Below, in pieces: positions 22,440 to 33,590 of a stretch of 64,000 nucleotides of DNA. Origin of the DNA: Paulownia fortunei. Lineage: Eukaryota > Streptophyta > Magnoliopsida > Lamiales > Paulowniaceae. Every line of letters starts with the position of its first letter. Position 1 is the stretch's first letter. The stretch spans positions 6,396,673 to 6,460,672 of the forward strand of contig CM033115.1 of assembly GCA_019321725.1 (NCBI GenBank), written 5' to 3'. The notes below the pieces were generated by a model, which worked only from the letters and a program-made list of their open reading frames with translations, had not been told where the DNA came from and did not search any database. The translations under genes were made by a program, and so were the position numbers.

Positions 22440-23905
22440 ACAAAAATATTCTTTGTGCATAGTTAATTTTAAGGGCAATTAAGTAATTTGATGTTTATTT
22501 AGCTTTATTTTTTTAATTATAAGATAAGCGTCCTTTTGTATCCTAATTTTTTCTAAAAACTTGAAGTATGTTTTCTTTTTATCATGACTTATATTACATT
22601 GAATTTTCAAATAATATTAGTTTTATATTATACTAGATTTTGAATGTTTTTCCAATCATATGTTTTATAATATACAGGACTTCGTATGAGAGACTTTTAG
22701 CCGTTTAAAGTTGAGTATTATGAAAAATATGTATTTAAGATATTTTTTTAATTGTCTCATAAATTAAAATATAAATATAATAATTCTAAAGGAAAATGGA
22801 AGATGAATTTATAGCATGAATGCAAAGAAAAATAAAAAAATTAATCTAGGAAATAAAATGTAGAACAAAATACCTAATCCCTTGAACTTTACTTTTGGTT
22901 GCAAATACCCTCTTGAAATAATAAATGTATCACAATTACCCTTTGAATTAAATACTTGGATAAAATTACCCTTAGTGCAATGAATTTATATAGTTTTTAA
23001 TTATACTTTGAATATTTTGCAACCTAAATTGAAATTTAAATTCTTTATAATTAGAAAAAGTGTTTTAAATTACATTTTTTTTAAAAAGTAGTTAGTACCT
23101 GAAGTAATTCAAATTTTAAAAATCTAAAGTATTAAATTATTATAATAAATATGAAAACTTATTAAACATGAAAAATTATTTTGACTATTTGAATTCAAAA
23201 TATTGTATTGACTATTTAATGTAAATGAATTTTGAATTCTTATGGATAAAGATGAAAAAGTATATTTTTGTAAACTTGATTTAGATACATATATATGAAT
23301 AAAAATAATTTATGCATTTTAATTCAAAATAGTTCAAAATTTGTTGGAATATAATTTTGTTCATTTAAAAAAAAAGAATATATCAATAATATCAATGGAG
23401 ATATACTTATTTATTTGACAAAATTACCCTTAACGTGATGAATATACAATTTTTAGTATATTTTGAATATTTTACACCCTAAATTCAAAAATATAATTTA
23501 AAAAAATAATAATTGGTAACTTAAGTACTTCAAATTTTAAAAGACAAAAGTCATAAATGAGAATAATAAAACAAAGACAAGTATTTCTTAAACTATAAGT
23601 TAATTCAAATATTAATATGACATTCATGATAAAATTTATGCACCACATTTACTCTTAAAGTTTACTTACTATGTTGAACTTTGCATAGTAAGTTTAAGGG
23701 TTATTTGCATATTGAAGTTTGAATATTTAACAACTACATCCTCTTATTTGAAAATTTTTTTATGAAAATTTTATTTAAAGATCAATATACCATGTTGCTT
23801 TATTTTTGGAAAAAGGCATAACTTTTTTAAAAACTAATTGGTACTCATATATAATAAATAATTTTATGAAGAAAATAAATGAATGTAATCAATTTCAAAG
23901 CTTAT
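22440..23905 (+). repeat. H1 internal duplication, copy A (continues after G3 at 29435-29460)
   Basis: Matches 29600-31385 in the same order. Shared segments include 'ttttagccgtttaaagttg' (22698) against 'ttttagtcatttaaagttg' (29813), and 'aaaaggcataactttttt' (23813) against 'aaaagcataactttttaa' (31269). The flank of the G3 insertion (agtctcttcaacgacataag, 29435) matches agagtcttttcaatgacata at 31364. AT-rich, no coding potential. Confidence 0.7.
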
Positions 23906-25169
23906 TGATGAGTGGATTTTATATCCATTAATTGAGTATCATTTGTTTAATTTTTTGATTAGTTTTTGAGATTTTTGTGAGTTTTATTATTGTTTTTAGT
24001 GTTTATTTTGCAGATTTGAAGATGAAGGAAGAATGTCACTTGGTTGTACTAAAATCAACTAGGGAACAGTAGCCATAGTGCCTAGGCGTTGCAGCTACTA
24101 AAAAATGGTGCCTTTCTAGTGAAGGCAGTGCTTAGGCGCTGCCAGTCAGTGCCTAGGCCCTGCCAGACGGACTAGTAAGGGTAAAATGGGTATTTTGCTA
24201 TCTTTAGGGCATCTCCCATCAATTTTAAATATTTCAAAAGACTCCAAATCAAATTTTGAGAGGGGAGAGATAGAAAGAGAGGAGAAGAGTGAAAACAAGC
24301 CAAGAAATAGAAAGGAGAGGAGAAGAAGAAAAAAAGAAGATGAGAGATTTCTTCCATGATTTGTGAAGAGGACATCTACAAGCGAAGAAATTCATCCTCT
24401 TTCAAGTTTCATTTTATTTTCCTCTTTCTCTCTTAGATTATGTGAATGAATATTGTTAATTTGTATTTTATTTTCACCATGAATTAATTTATTTTTCTAA
24501 GGTTGTGATGTAATTTAATTAAGATGTTTTGAATATTTGTGTCAATTAAATTCTTGATTTATTTTTCAAGTTGAGTTTTGCACATGATTCTTAATGCTTT
24601 CAATTACTTAGCCACTAAATGAATGAATTGTTAATCATATTGACCTATGAGGTGATATATGTATCTAGTTCTATATGTAGAAAATCATAAATTGCATGTA
24701 AGATAGAAATATACTTGCATGGTTTGTGTAGTCTTGTTAGAGATCTTTATAACCTAATAAATTAATGATAGTTGTAATTCACATAGAAATACAGTGAGTT
24801 AGCAATTGATGATATTTTCGTTAGACCTTGGGAGAGGCTAGTGGATAATTTAGGGATTATCGACTGTCACTTGGAAAATAAAATGAGATTGATAAGATAA
24901 ATTATTCAATTTGAATTAATTATGGTGAAATCATAACCCTAGCCTTTTAAGTTGTTGAATTTCATCATTAGTTGATTTTGATTATTAGTTAGTTTAGTTA
25001 GATTTAGTTTATAATTATCAACATATTCTTTCACTTATTCAAATAAAATTAGAGTTAACTTAATTTCGGTACTTAATAATTCAATAGTTCTCGTGGGAAC
25101 GATACTCTTCTCATCATTTTATTACTTGTCTATAATAATATGCACTTGTGTTCACTAAAATCCACAATA
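23906..25169 (+). repeat. G3 5' LTR
   Basis: Near-identical in layout to 28125-29429. It has a GC-rich palindromic island at 24069-24170 (GCCTAGGCG-type words) within an AT-rich LTR. The purine-rich part at 24258-24350 matches 28533-28625. Confidence 0.92.
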
Positions 25170-25175
25170 AGTTTT

Positions 25176-25194
25176 TGGCATTGTTGCCGGGAAC
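25176..25194 (+). other. G3 primer binding site
   Basis: TGGCATTGTTGCCGGGAAC, 6 bp after the LTR; tRNA-Asp-like with two changes in the first half. Confidence 0.8.
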
Positions 25195-25339
25195 TATTTT
25201 CTTTTATTAATATCGATACCAAGTAACTCTAATTTTAATTTGATTTTTTCTTATATATATATATTTATTTTACTTTTATTATTTGAGAGTGTCTTTGTTT
25301 ATCATCACAGATATTTTCTTGTGTGTGTGATATGAGCAG

Positions 25340-25860
25340 AAAGTAGTAGACGAGATGGTGTATAATGCATACTATTGGTCAATTGAATATAACATGCCAA
25401 ATCAAGTTTCAACTTAGGCATTTGGGATTAATCGAGAATATACCATTAATGCGTCGGTTGCTCAAGTAGAAATCTTGTCTAAACAGATAGAAATTTTTTT
25501 TGTAGCAAATGCTAATCATTCACCATTCAAGATATGTGAGTCATATGGTGGTTTTCATACAAGAACACAATATCAAGAGAGCAATCAATTTGCACTATCA
25601 TATGTTGAGCATGTTGAATATGAATGGAATTACAACCAGTGGCAAAATAATACTTACTCTAGCATGTATAATCAGGGATGTCCAAATCATTCTAATGCTT
25701 CATGGAGAAATAGTGAGAATGTGATGTGGCATGCACCTAGTTACCCACCATTAGTAAAAAAAGCGAAACCTTGAAGAAGCATTAGCTCAATTCGAAAGGA
25801 CTACCGATCAAATTTTGTTGCGAACTGAACCTAGTAATCCATTACAATAGAAGAATTTTA
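25340..25860 (+). pseudogene. G3 Gag C-terminal remnant
   Basis: The frame opening by 25440 reads AQVEILSKQIE, then VANANHSPFKICESYGGFHT in place of the zinc knuckle: only one Cys and the His survive of C-x2-C-x4-H-x4-C. It continues with NYNQWQNNTYSSMYNQGCPNH and WRNSENV, the familiar Gag tail (NPGWRNHPNFSWRN in relatives). It ends at a stop near 25772, and a shifted frame continues with EALAQFERTTDQ. The N-terminal two thirds of Gag are not recognisable. Confidence 0.8.
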
Positions 25861-26560
25861 GTCTTGAAAAAGTAATAGCTCAATTAGTAAACACTCAGAG
25901 CCAATTCATGCTGGAAGCTACAATTGATATCCAAAATCCATCATCACAATTTCAAAACTCGGAGATCCTCATTAATGAGATGGATAAAATATTTCCAACA
26001 AGACAACAAGATAATTTACCTTACACGCCTAAGGGAAATGGAATAGGAGAAGAACATTGTGATGTTATTTTGCTAAGTGATGAAGAGATTGAAACTATCT
26101 TGTGGGTTAAAAAACTGATCAAGGGTGAATAAGAGGTATCAACACAAATACCTCTCGTGAAAAATATAGAAGATCAAGAAAATGTTCAACCAAGCACATC
26201 TCGAGAGCCATCACTAGAAGTTTCTTATCCTTATCTTCTACAAAATAACAAATTTATATCAAATGTTGTGGAGGATGATACGGGGATCTAATCACACAAG
26301 TATGAATTAGAGTATCACGAGTTGATAGATTGCTCATTAAAGCATTCTATGGTGGAAAATGAAGGTGCACTTGAGGATATTGACAAATCCCTTATCTATA
26401 TAGATTTCATCATCTCTGATATTGAAAAGGATAAAGACATCTCTTTCACATAAAGAGAACTAGTTTTAGTCATAGGGCACACACTCAATAATGTACAAAG
26501 AGTACTTGATCCCATGCTGGATTATGCTCACTATGCTTATCTTTGGGGATCACCTACACT
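25861..26560 (+). pseudogene. G3 Gag-protease linker and trace of polyprotein
   Basis: 25908-26132 is open for 74 codons, with an RQQDNLPYTPKGNGIGEEHC-like segment matching the 'GxLPSxTExNPKEHC' linker of Athila elements. Further on, short frame-shifted pieces are seen (LEDIDKSLIYIDFIISDIEK at about 26370, LDPMLDYAHYAYLWGSPTL at about 26508), the latter parallel to the G1 stretch near 3745. No protease active site can be found. Confidence 0.6.
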
Positions 26561-26626
26561 TTTGGAACATATAAAGGTATAGCATGAGAAATACTTATTT
26601 TTTGACCCTGGTTGAGCAAGGAATAA

Positions 26627-26670
26627 GTCTGGCTGAACACTATAAATTAAGCGCTTCTTAGGAGGCAATC
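26627..26670 (+). other. G3 conserved tail block
   Basis: Reads VWLNTIN*ALLRRQS, the G3 version of the block at 3855-3900, with a stop in the middle. Confidence 0.65.
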
Positions 26671-28084
26671 TAAGTGTTTTACATTTTCCTTGATTTTTAT
26701 TATTTAGTTGTTTAATATTCATTTTTTCTTTTAATTTGATGAATTTTTGTTTGTTTTTATTTCAGGATCCAACTCAAGTTTGGGGGAGGATTTGCAAACT
26801 AAGGAGTGATACGCCACCAATTAATAAATGCACATTCATCATTGTTTTAGAATAGGATGATAATGAAGTTGATGTGAACTAACACCATTCAAGAAAGTCT
26901 TCTATACATTATATTGTTTTATTTAACATTAAGGAGAATGTTAGTTCTAAGTTTGGGAATAGATGTACTTCATTTGATTTTGTTTGTTTATAGATTTTGA
27001 AAATTGATGAATATTATGCTTATGTATGTGCTTGACTCTTGTGCCTATTTTTACCTTTCTTGTAATCATTTGACATATTGAGCACATAGCCTTGAACATT
27101 TATTTTTCTGCTTGCTTAGAAAAAGTTTATGTGAACTCGATATTTTTTTGTGATCTCACTTGAGGTGAAATCACAGGCTACATAATATTAAAGAAATGAT
27201 TTAGGCAATTTTTGAATAGTTTGAGCCTTTCAAGCTATCCTGTTTATGATACATAATCCATAGTGTCCCCTGTTTAGCCTATTGAGCCATTTAGTTTGAC
27301 ACCCTACAACCTCAACCAAAAAATTGAATTTTTTTTTCTTATATATTGCCCTACACTCAACTCATGACTATTCTAGTAACATCATTTTGAACATTAAAAG
27401 TGATTTATAAAAAAAAATTAACAAAAGAGAGGTGGTGATTTGTACAAAACTACCGAAAAAAAAATTGTGAAAAAAGATGAGAAAAGAGTGCAATACCCAT
27501 TGTTCATAAAAATAAATAAGTTTGGGGATGTAGCACTTCAAAAAAAATGTGAAAAAAAAAAACAAAATAAGGGGAGTTTAGTGAATAAAGTGGTATAACA
27601 AATTAAAAGAAGAAAGGTTCGTGAAGGTGTGAGACGAACATGTAGTAGTGTTCATTAACAAGGTTTTAGAATAGTTGTGTGTTATGAGTAATTTGAGCCA
27701 CTATATTATCTTTTATCCTACCATTACCTTAGCCACACATTACAAGTTTTTTAAGTCCTAATGATCCTTGTTGTTGTGTTAATTAGTGGAGAGTGACATG
27801 CCTATGGAGTTAAAACTTAATTACATAAATAAGAGATTAATAATTTTATTGTGAGTTTGCATAAACCAATCCAAGTAGCGAAAAGTTAAGTGTAAGAGGA
27901 TAGACACACACACACACACTCAAAGGATTTAAAGATGGGTGAATATAACACTTGAGTTGAAATCACACATTTTGATGATATTTGAGATTTTCTTGAGTTA
28001 TAAACTCACAACGATTTTTTTTAGCCTCATTTGGTTAGTTGGTTGTGATCATCACTTGTTATTTTACTTATTTGATTTCTTTCT
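26671..28084 (+). other. G3 3' non-coding region
   Basis: Contains ACATTAAGGAGAATGT (26926-26941) followed by AAGTTTGGGAATAG, the GATTTAGGC block at 27192-27240, and A-rich stretches at 27408-27570. A (CA)n run sits at 27905-27919. No coding domain seen. Confidence 0.65.
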
Positions 28085-28124
28085 TTTGCTCGAGGAGTAG
28101 CAAAATGTTAAGTTTGGGGGTATT
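28085..28124 (+). other. G3 stem-loop and polypurine tract
   Basis: TTTGCTCGAGGAGTAGCAAA (28085-28104; 6-bp stem) precedes AAGTTTGGGGGTATT, which abuts the 3' LTR. Confidence 0.8.
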
Positions 28125-29429
28125 TGATGAGTGGATTTTATACCCAGAGTACCATTTGCTTAACTTTTTGATTAGTTTTCGAGATTTTTATGAGCTTTAT
28201 TATTGTTTTTAGTGTTTATTTTTGCAGATTTGAAGATGAAGGAAGAATGTCACTCGGATGTACTAAAATCTACATTCATCTTATATTTTTTCAAAAAAAA
28301 AAATCAATTAGGGAATAGTAGCTACAGCGCCTAGGTGCTGGAAAAGCAATGCCTAGGCGCTGTAGCTACTGGAAAATGGTGTTTTTCCAGTGAAGGCAGT
28401 GCTTAGGTGCTGCTAATCAGCACCTAGGCGCTGCCAGGCGGACTAGTAAGGGTAAAATGGGTATTTTGCCCTCTTTAGGGCATCTCCCATTAATCTTAAG
28501 TATTTCAAAAGCCTCCAAATCAAATTTTGAGAGAGGGGGGTTGTAGAAAGAGAGGAGAAGAGTGAAAACAAGCCAAGAAACAAAAAGGAGAGGAGAAGAA
28601 GAGAAGAAAAAGATGAGAGATTTCTTCCATGGTTTGTGAAGAAAACATCTACAAGGGAAGAAATTCATTCTCTTCCAAGTTTCATTTTATTTTTCTCTTT
28701 CTCTCTTAGATTATGTGAATGAATATTGTTAATTTGTATTTCATTTTCACCATGAACTAATTTATTGTTCTAAGGTTGTGATGTAATCTAATTAAGATGT
28801 TTTGAATATTTCTATCAATTCAATTCTTGATTTATTTTTCAAGTTGAGTTTTGTACATGGTTCTTAATGTTTTCAATTACTTGGTCACTAATTGAATGAA
28901 TTGCTAATCATATTGACCCGCGATGTGATATATGTGTCTGGTTCTATGTGTAAAAAATCATAAATTGCATGTAAGATAGGAATATACTTGCATGGTTTGT
29001 GTAGTCTTGTTAGAGATTCATATAACTTAATAAACTATTGATAGTTATAATTCACATAGGAATATAGTGAGTTAGCAATTGATGATATTTTCGTTATACT
29101 TTGGGAGAGGCTAGTGGATAATTTAGGGATTCTCAACTATAACTTGGGAAATAAATTGAGATTGATAAGATAAATTATTCAATACGAATTTATTATGGTG
29201 AAATCATAACCCTAAACTTTTAAGTTGTTATATTTCATCATTAGTTGATTTTGATTATTAGTTAGTTTAGTTAGATTTAGTTTATAATTATCAACACATT
29301 CTTTCGCTTATTCAAATAAAATTAGAGTTAACATAATTTAGGTACTTAATAATTCAAAACGATATTCTACTTATCATTTTATTATCTATTTACGATAACT
29401 TACACTTGCATTTACTAAAATCCGCAATA
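28125..29429 (+). repeat. G3 3' LTR
   Basis: Copy of 23906-25169 with scattered changes. It has a GC-rich palindromic island at 28321-28440 and ends CAATA before the duplication cttat. Confidence 0.92.
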
Positions 29430-29599
29430 CTTATAGTCTCTTCAACGACATAAGATATATAAAGTAATTTTTGTATATAAGTAGTAACTATGATTTTATA
29501 ATTATACATTCGTTCATAAATTTGCAACTACATAATTTTTATAATAAAATGAAAAACTCAATTGTAATTGCAAATAGAATTTGCAATAGTATAATACAA

Positions 29600-31385
29600 A
29601 CATTAATTATTTTTAATAAAATTTCAATGTAATATCAAGTGTCCCTTTATATCTCAATTTTTTTTTTAAAAACAGAAAATTTATCTTCTTTCTATCGTAG
29701 CTCTTTGAATATTTTGAATTTTCAATTAAAATCAATTTTTATTATAAACTAAATTTTGAAAGCTATCTAATTGTATGTCATAAGCATATATAGAAGACTT
29801 CTTATCATAAAATTTTAGTCATTTAAAGTTGAATATTGTACACAATTGCGTATTTATAATATTTTCTCAATTTTTCTCTGCAGTTGACATATTTCTATTA
29901 TAATTCTATAGTCTAAAGAAAGATGATTTTACAACATAAATAAAATAAAATTAAAAAAGTTAATCTTAGGAGCTTTGGTGCTAATTAAAACTAATTAGTT
30001 TTAAGAATAAACAAAATATAAGATACTACTAAAATTAGAGAAAAATCATTTTGGTATCCAAAGGTTTTCTATTAATCTTTATCAAAATAAATTTACAATG
30101 ATGGATATGCCCCCTAACATTTCACATCCTAATTTTTTAGATTCTATTATCAATTTGATTTTTATGATATATTCTTTAGATTAATTAAATTCAATAGTTA
30201 TAATAATATGAACTTAAAATTAATAATAAAAAAGTATAAAAAATGATGATGAATGAGACCTTAAAATTAATGTTTAATGTGTAGGTTTAAGAAAAATAAC
30301 CGAGAGAATAAGAGAAATATTTGCTTTATTTTCATTGTGTTTTCTTGGCATATTTTATTTTAATTAGGTCCTATCAATAGAATAGAAAGTTCAAAAGAGT
30401 TTGAAAAAGAAGAAGAACAAGAACAAGAAAAAAGACCAATCAAATTTGTTGCAGAAAAAATTATCATTGTTAAACTCCAAATAAGGAGTTAATATGACTT
30501 TTATAAATTATATTTTATATCATACCTCATAAGTTTTAGTTTCAAATTTACTTCTTTTTCAAAGTATATTACATTTTCAATCTCTTCTATTCCATCACAG
30601 AGTTTTATTTCTTACTTATATGGAAATATATTATTAGAAAATCTTAACTTTATATTATCAATAGATAGAATTTGATTTAACCAAATGAAATATAATATAA
30701 AAGGTTGAAAGAAAGATTAAAAATAGAATTTAAAAGGTTATATATGTCATAATAAGAAATAGAAGAAACATTAAAAGAATTTCATTTATATATATATCAA
30801 TTTGATAATTACCATAAACTTGGTTCATTTAAAAGTTACACTCTTAAAAAATTCAAAAAATTCAAGCACCAAAAAGATCTTCATTATAAAATCTAGGTAC
30901 TAAAATAATTTAATTTAACAAAATTATTAAAGTATAATATGAAAGATTGAAATAAGAATCAATATTGGATAGAGTCTAAAGATGTATATATGCTATTGTG
31001 AGAAAAAAAACTAAAAGAATTTTATTTAATACATAACAATTTGATATTTATACCGAAGTTAGGTATTTTTTAAACTACATGTTGAATCAGGTACCAATAA
31101 TATTTATGTACCAAATTTACTCTTAATATTTATTATGTTAAACCATGTTAAATCATGCATAGTAAATTAAGGGGTTATTTGCAACTTAAGGTTTGAACCA
31201 TTGAAGACCGCATCCTTTTTTTTGAGAAAATATTCTATCAAAGTACCATATCCCTTTTGTTTCTCAGGAAAAGCATAACTTTTTAAAAATGGATTGGTAG
31301 TTATATTTTATAGTACATAATATTATAAAGAAAGGAAATGAATACGATCAACTTTAAATTTTTAGAGTCTTTTCAATGACATAAG
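29600..31385 (+). repeat. H1 internal duplication, copy B
   Basis: Diverged second copy of 22440-23905. It ends where the UGT fragment begins; copy A has no UGT sequence at the matching place. AT-rich and non-coding. Confidence 0.7.
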
Positions 31386-31790
31386 AAATCAGTATTTGCG
31401 TGCCAATGTTTACGGGGAAGATGAAGATTATTTTGTAAATTATAAACTATCTTCTGAGATTGTTCTGCTAAAGACCAGCAGGGGGTTTGAAGGGAAGTAT
31501 ATAGACTATATTTCTGCTGTGTTCCAGAAAAAAATGTTAACTGTAGGTCCACTTGTGACAGATGTTAACAAAATTGATGAGGAGAATTCAGAGGTCATGC
31601 AATGGTTGAGCAAGAAAGAAAATCATTCAACTGTGTACATATCTTTTGGCAGTGAGTGCTTCTTGTCCAAGGAAGAGATAGAGGAAATAGCAAAAGGGCT
31701 TGAGCTTTGTGATGTTAACTTCATATGGGTGATCAGATTTCCTGTTGGGGAGAAGACAATTAGCATAGAAGAGGCACCATATACTGTCTT
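31385..31790 (+). pseudogene. UDP-glycosyltransferase fragment (UGT94/UGT91-like) captured in H1
   Basis: About 130 codons stay open and match the middle of plant family-1 UGTs, which move sugar from UDP-sugar to small molecules, often onto an existing sugar in the UGT91/94 clade. Visible are SSEIVLLKTSRGFEGKYIDY, KKMLTVGPLVTD, VMQWLSKKENHSTVYISFGS, FLSKEEIEEIAKGLE and NFIWVIRFPVGEK. The open frame reaches 31839, but similarity stops after SIEEA at about 31780. The N-terminal acceptor part with the catalytic His and the C-terminal PSPG donor box are absent, so it covers roughly residues 190-320 of about 450. No ATG is needed; the frame is open upstream to 31385. It is notably intact compared with its surroundings, suggesting late capture. 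UGT family firm, clade probable. Confidence 0.85.
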
Positions 31791-31839
31791 TAATAGCATT
31801 ATATATCACACACTTTCAGCAAAAATCAAAAGTAGTTAG

Positions 31840-33279
31840 TTTCATATACATTTTTCATCTTGCATAAATCATAATACATAATACATCTTCTATGTATTAT
31901 TAAACCTAATGTTTAAATTTTAGTCTAACATTTCTTTTTTCATAATTATATATTTTAAAACATGATCCTCATTTAAGATTTTTAAGATTATATATATTTC
32001 AAATATATAAAAGTTAGTTTAAACTCTTTCCTTTAGTAAATATACTTGAATCTTTTACTTATTTCTAAAACTTTAAGCATTTTGAAAATTAAGCAAATTT
32101 TTATTTTAAAATATTCATTTCAAAACTTAAGTTTTTGCAAAGTAATTCTCAAACATAAAATTTAGTCAATAATATATGTAATTGTTGAAGATTGCCTCAA
32201 AATTTAAAATTTTGGTCTCCTATTTTTCTTTTTCAAAACTATTTATTGTTTCATTATTAATGAAGATATTTTGTGTGTAATTGAAGAAAGTTTCAAACTT
32301 TAAATTTTGACTTATCACTTTGTTATATTTTTATTTAAAACCTGACTCTTGAGTAAAATGATGGATTGTTTTCATACATTATTAGGTTAGGGTTTTTATC
32401 TTAAAAATTATTTTTTTTTGGAATCTTTGACATAATACGACTAAAGAGATGTTTTACTAACTTTGCAAACCTCAAAAGAAGTGGATTCAAATAACCTTAA
32501 GTTCAAGTGTTATGATAAAAATATTCATGTTGTTGTTATTAAAATAAAAAAATATAAAAAAGTAATTTTTTATAGATATTCTATTTTGCAATTTTTGTTT
32601 ATAATTATATATCTTTATTGGAAGGAGTGAGACAGACAGACAGAGAGAAAAAAAGAAGTAAGTAAGAGAAGGACAGAGATCGATAATATTAGACTTTATA
32701 TTTTTTGAATTTAACCAATAATTACAAATAATATCATGATGTTGTGCTTGGTTTTGATGAAAAAATAATTTGATTTACTTGAATTTTTTTTATTAATGTG
32801 ACATTTTAATTTGATTTACTTGAATTTTTTTATTAATGTGACATTTTGTGGTTTATGAGTTTTTCAGCGTGCGAAATTCCTCAATTTGATTGTGTATAAC
32901 ACATCTAATGCAAAATAAATAAAAAAAGAAAAAGAAAAAGAAAAAGAAAAAAATTAAGTAACATAAAGACTTCTTCAGCCATTAAAATCAAAACAATTGA
33001 ATGATAAATGTGATTATAAATTCATATAAGAATTTATTTAGTCATACTATCATTTAAGTTTAAATTTTTATTGAATTTAGTTCTTTAAAAAAAATTGGTC
33101 ATTCATATTGATTTTTACTTACTGAAAATAAAATATTTTGAAGTACCTTGAAATATTTTAGTTTTAATTAATTAAGTACACAATTAATATTTCTTTATTT
33201 ATAAAACACTCTCTAATGTTTTAATATTACTCAATAAAATTATTAAATTATATTAATATTTTAATAAAGTTATATGAGT
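31840..33279. other. H1 right part, AT-rich non-coding
   Basis: No coding domains. It includes an imperfect 40-41 bp tandem duplication (32767-32847), a GACA/GAGA stretch near 32628-32650 and an (AAAAAG)n run at 32925-32951. Confidence 0.6.
32767..32847 (+). repeat. Two-copy tandem repeat, 41 and 40 bp
   Basis: Units 32767-32807 and 32808-32847 differ only by one T in a T-run, so this is a young local duplication. Confidence 0.9.
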
Positions 33280-33315
33280 CACGTGCAAAGCATGTTGCAC
33301 GTGCTTTCTCTCTAC
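33280..33315 (+). other. H1 3' terminal hairpin and CTAC end
   Basis: Stem CACGTGCAA, loop AGCATG, stem TTGCACGTG, then CTTTCTCT and CTAC, followed by T. Helitrons end in a hairpin about 10 nt before CTRR; CTAC departs at the last base. Confidence 0.6.
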
Positions 33316-33574
33316 TTTTTCTCTTAGAGCACCACTAAAAACTCCAAGTGTATAAGATATGTAAAAATTGTGGATAGTGTTGGTAGCAATCCATCGATGC
33401 GAGCAAGACGTATTTGGAATTTAGCTTGAAGGAAAGACAATGTTCGTAATTTTTTTGAAAGGAAGGTGGGTAGAAAAGTTCATGTTTCATTGAGTCAAGG
33501 AAGGTTGTAGGCGAGCTTTGATCTTAGCATGGATTGATGCAATATTCGGTTTATATGTTCATGAATTTCTAACA
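33316..33574 (+). mobile_element. C2 copia 5' LTR, right part
   Basis: Continues the LTR begun at 22200 and ends ATTTCTAACA. It shares 'ggttgtaggcgagct' and neighbouring words with 18780-18990. Confidence 0.6.
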
Positions 33575-33590
33575 TAGGAATCAGAGCAAG
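33575..33590 (+). other. C2 primer binding site, initiator tRNA-Met-like
   Basis: TAGGAATCAGAGCAAG directly after the LTR resembles TGGTATCAGAGCAGG, the copia primer site complementary to tRNA-iMet. Confidence 0.75.

Larger units (their letters stand above)
23906..29429 (+). mobile_element. G3: Athila-like LARD-type element inside H1
   Basis: LTRs 23906-25169 and 28125-29429 start TGATGAGTGGATTTTAT and end CAATA (TA instead of CA). The target duplication is cttat at 23901-23905 and 29430-29434. The interior has a tRNA-Asp-like primer site, a Gag C-terminal remnant, a linker, the tail block, the palindrome block, the shared 3' block and a polypurine tract. No RT, RNase H or integrase. The pre-insertion site is confirmed by the second H1 copy, in which both flanks are contiguous at about 31345-31385. 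Confidence 0.92.
22382..33315 (+). mobile_element. H1: putative non-autonomous Helitron carrying a UGT fragment
   Basis: The 5' end TCTATACTACTATTAAAA is a typical plant Helitron 5' terminus and is preceded by A. The 3' end has a perfect 9-bp stem, CACGTGCAA / TTGCACGTG (33280-33303), followed 8 nt later by CTAC (canonical CTRR, so one base off) and then T, as expected for insertion between A and T. No RepHel helicase or RPA coding is visible. The interior contains G3 (23906-29429), two diverged copies of a long segment, and a glycosyltransferase gene fragment. Without G3 the element is about 5.4 kb. The split copia LTR on both sides supports the boundaries. Confidence 0.65.

Noticed and set aside
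32625..32650. GACA/GAGA repeat as a possible regulatory GAGA element
   Set aside because: Ordinary microsatellite inside the non-coding part of the Helitron.
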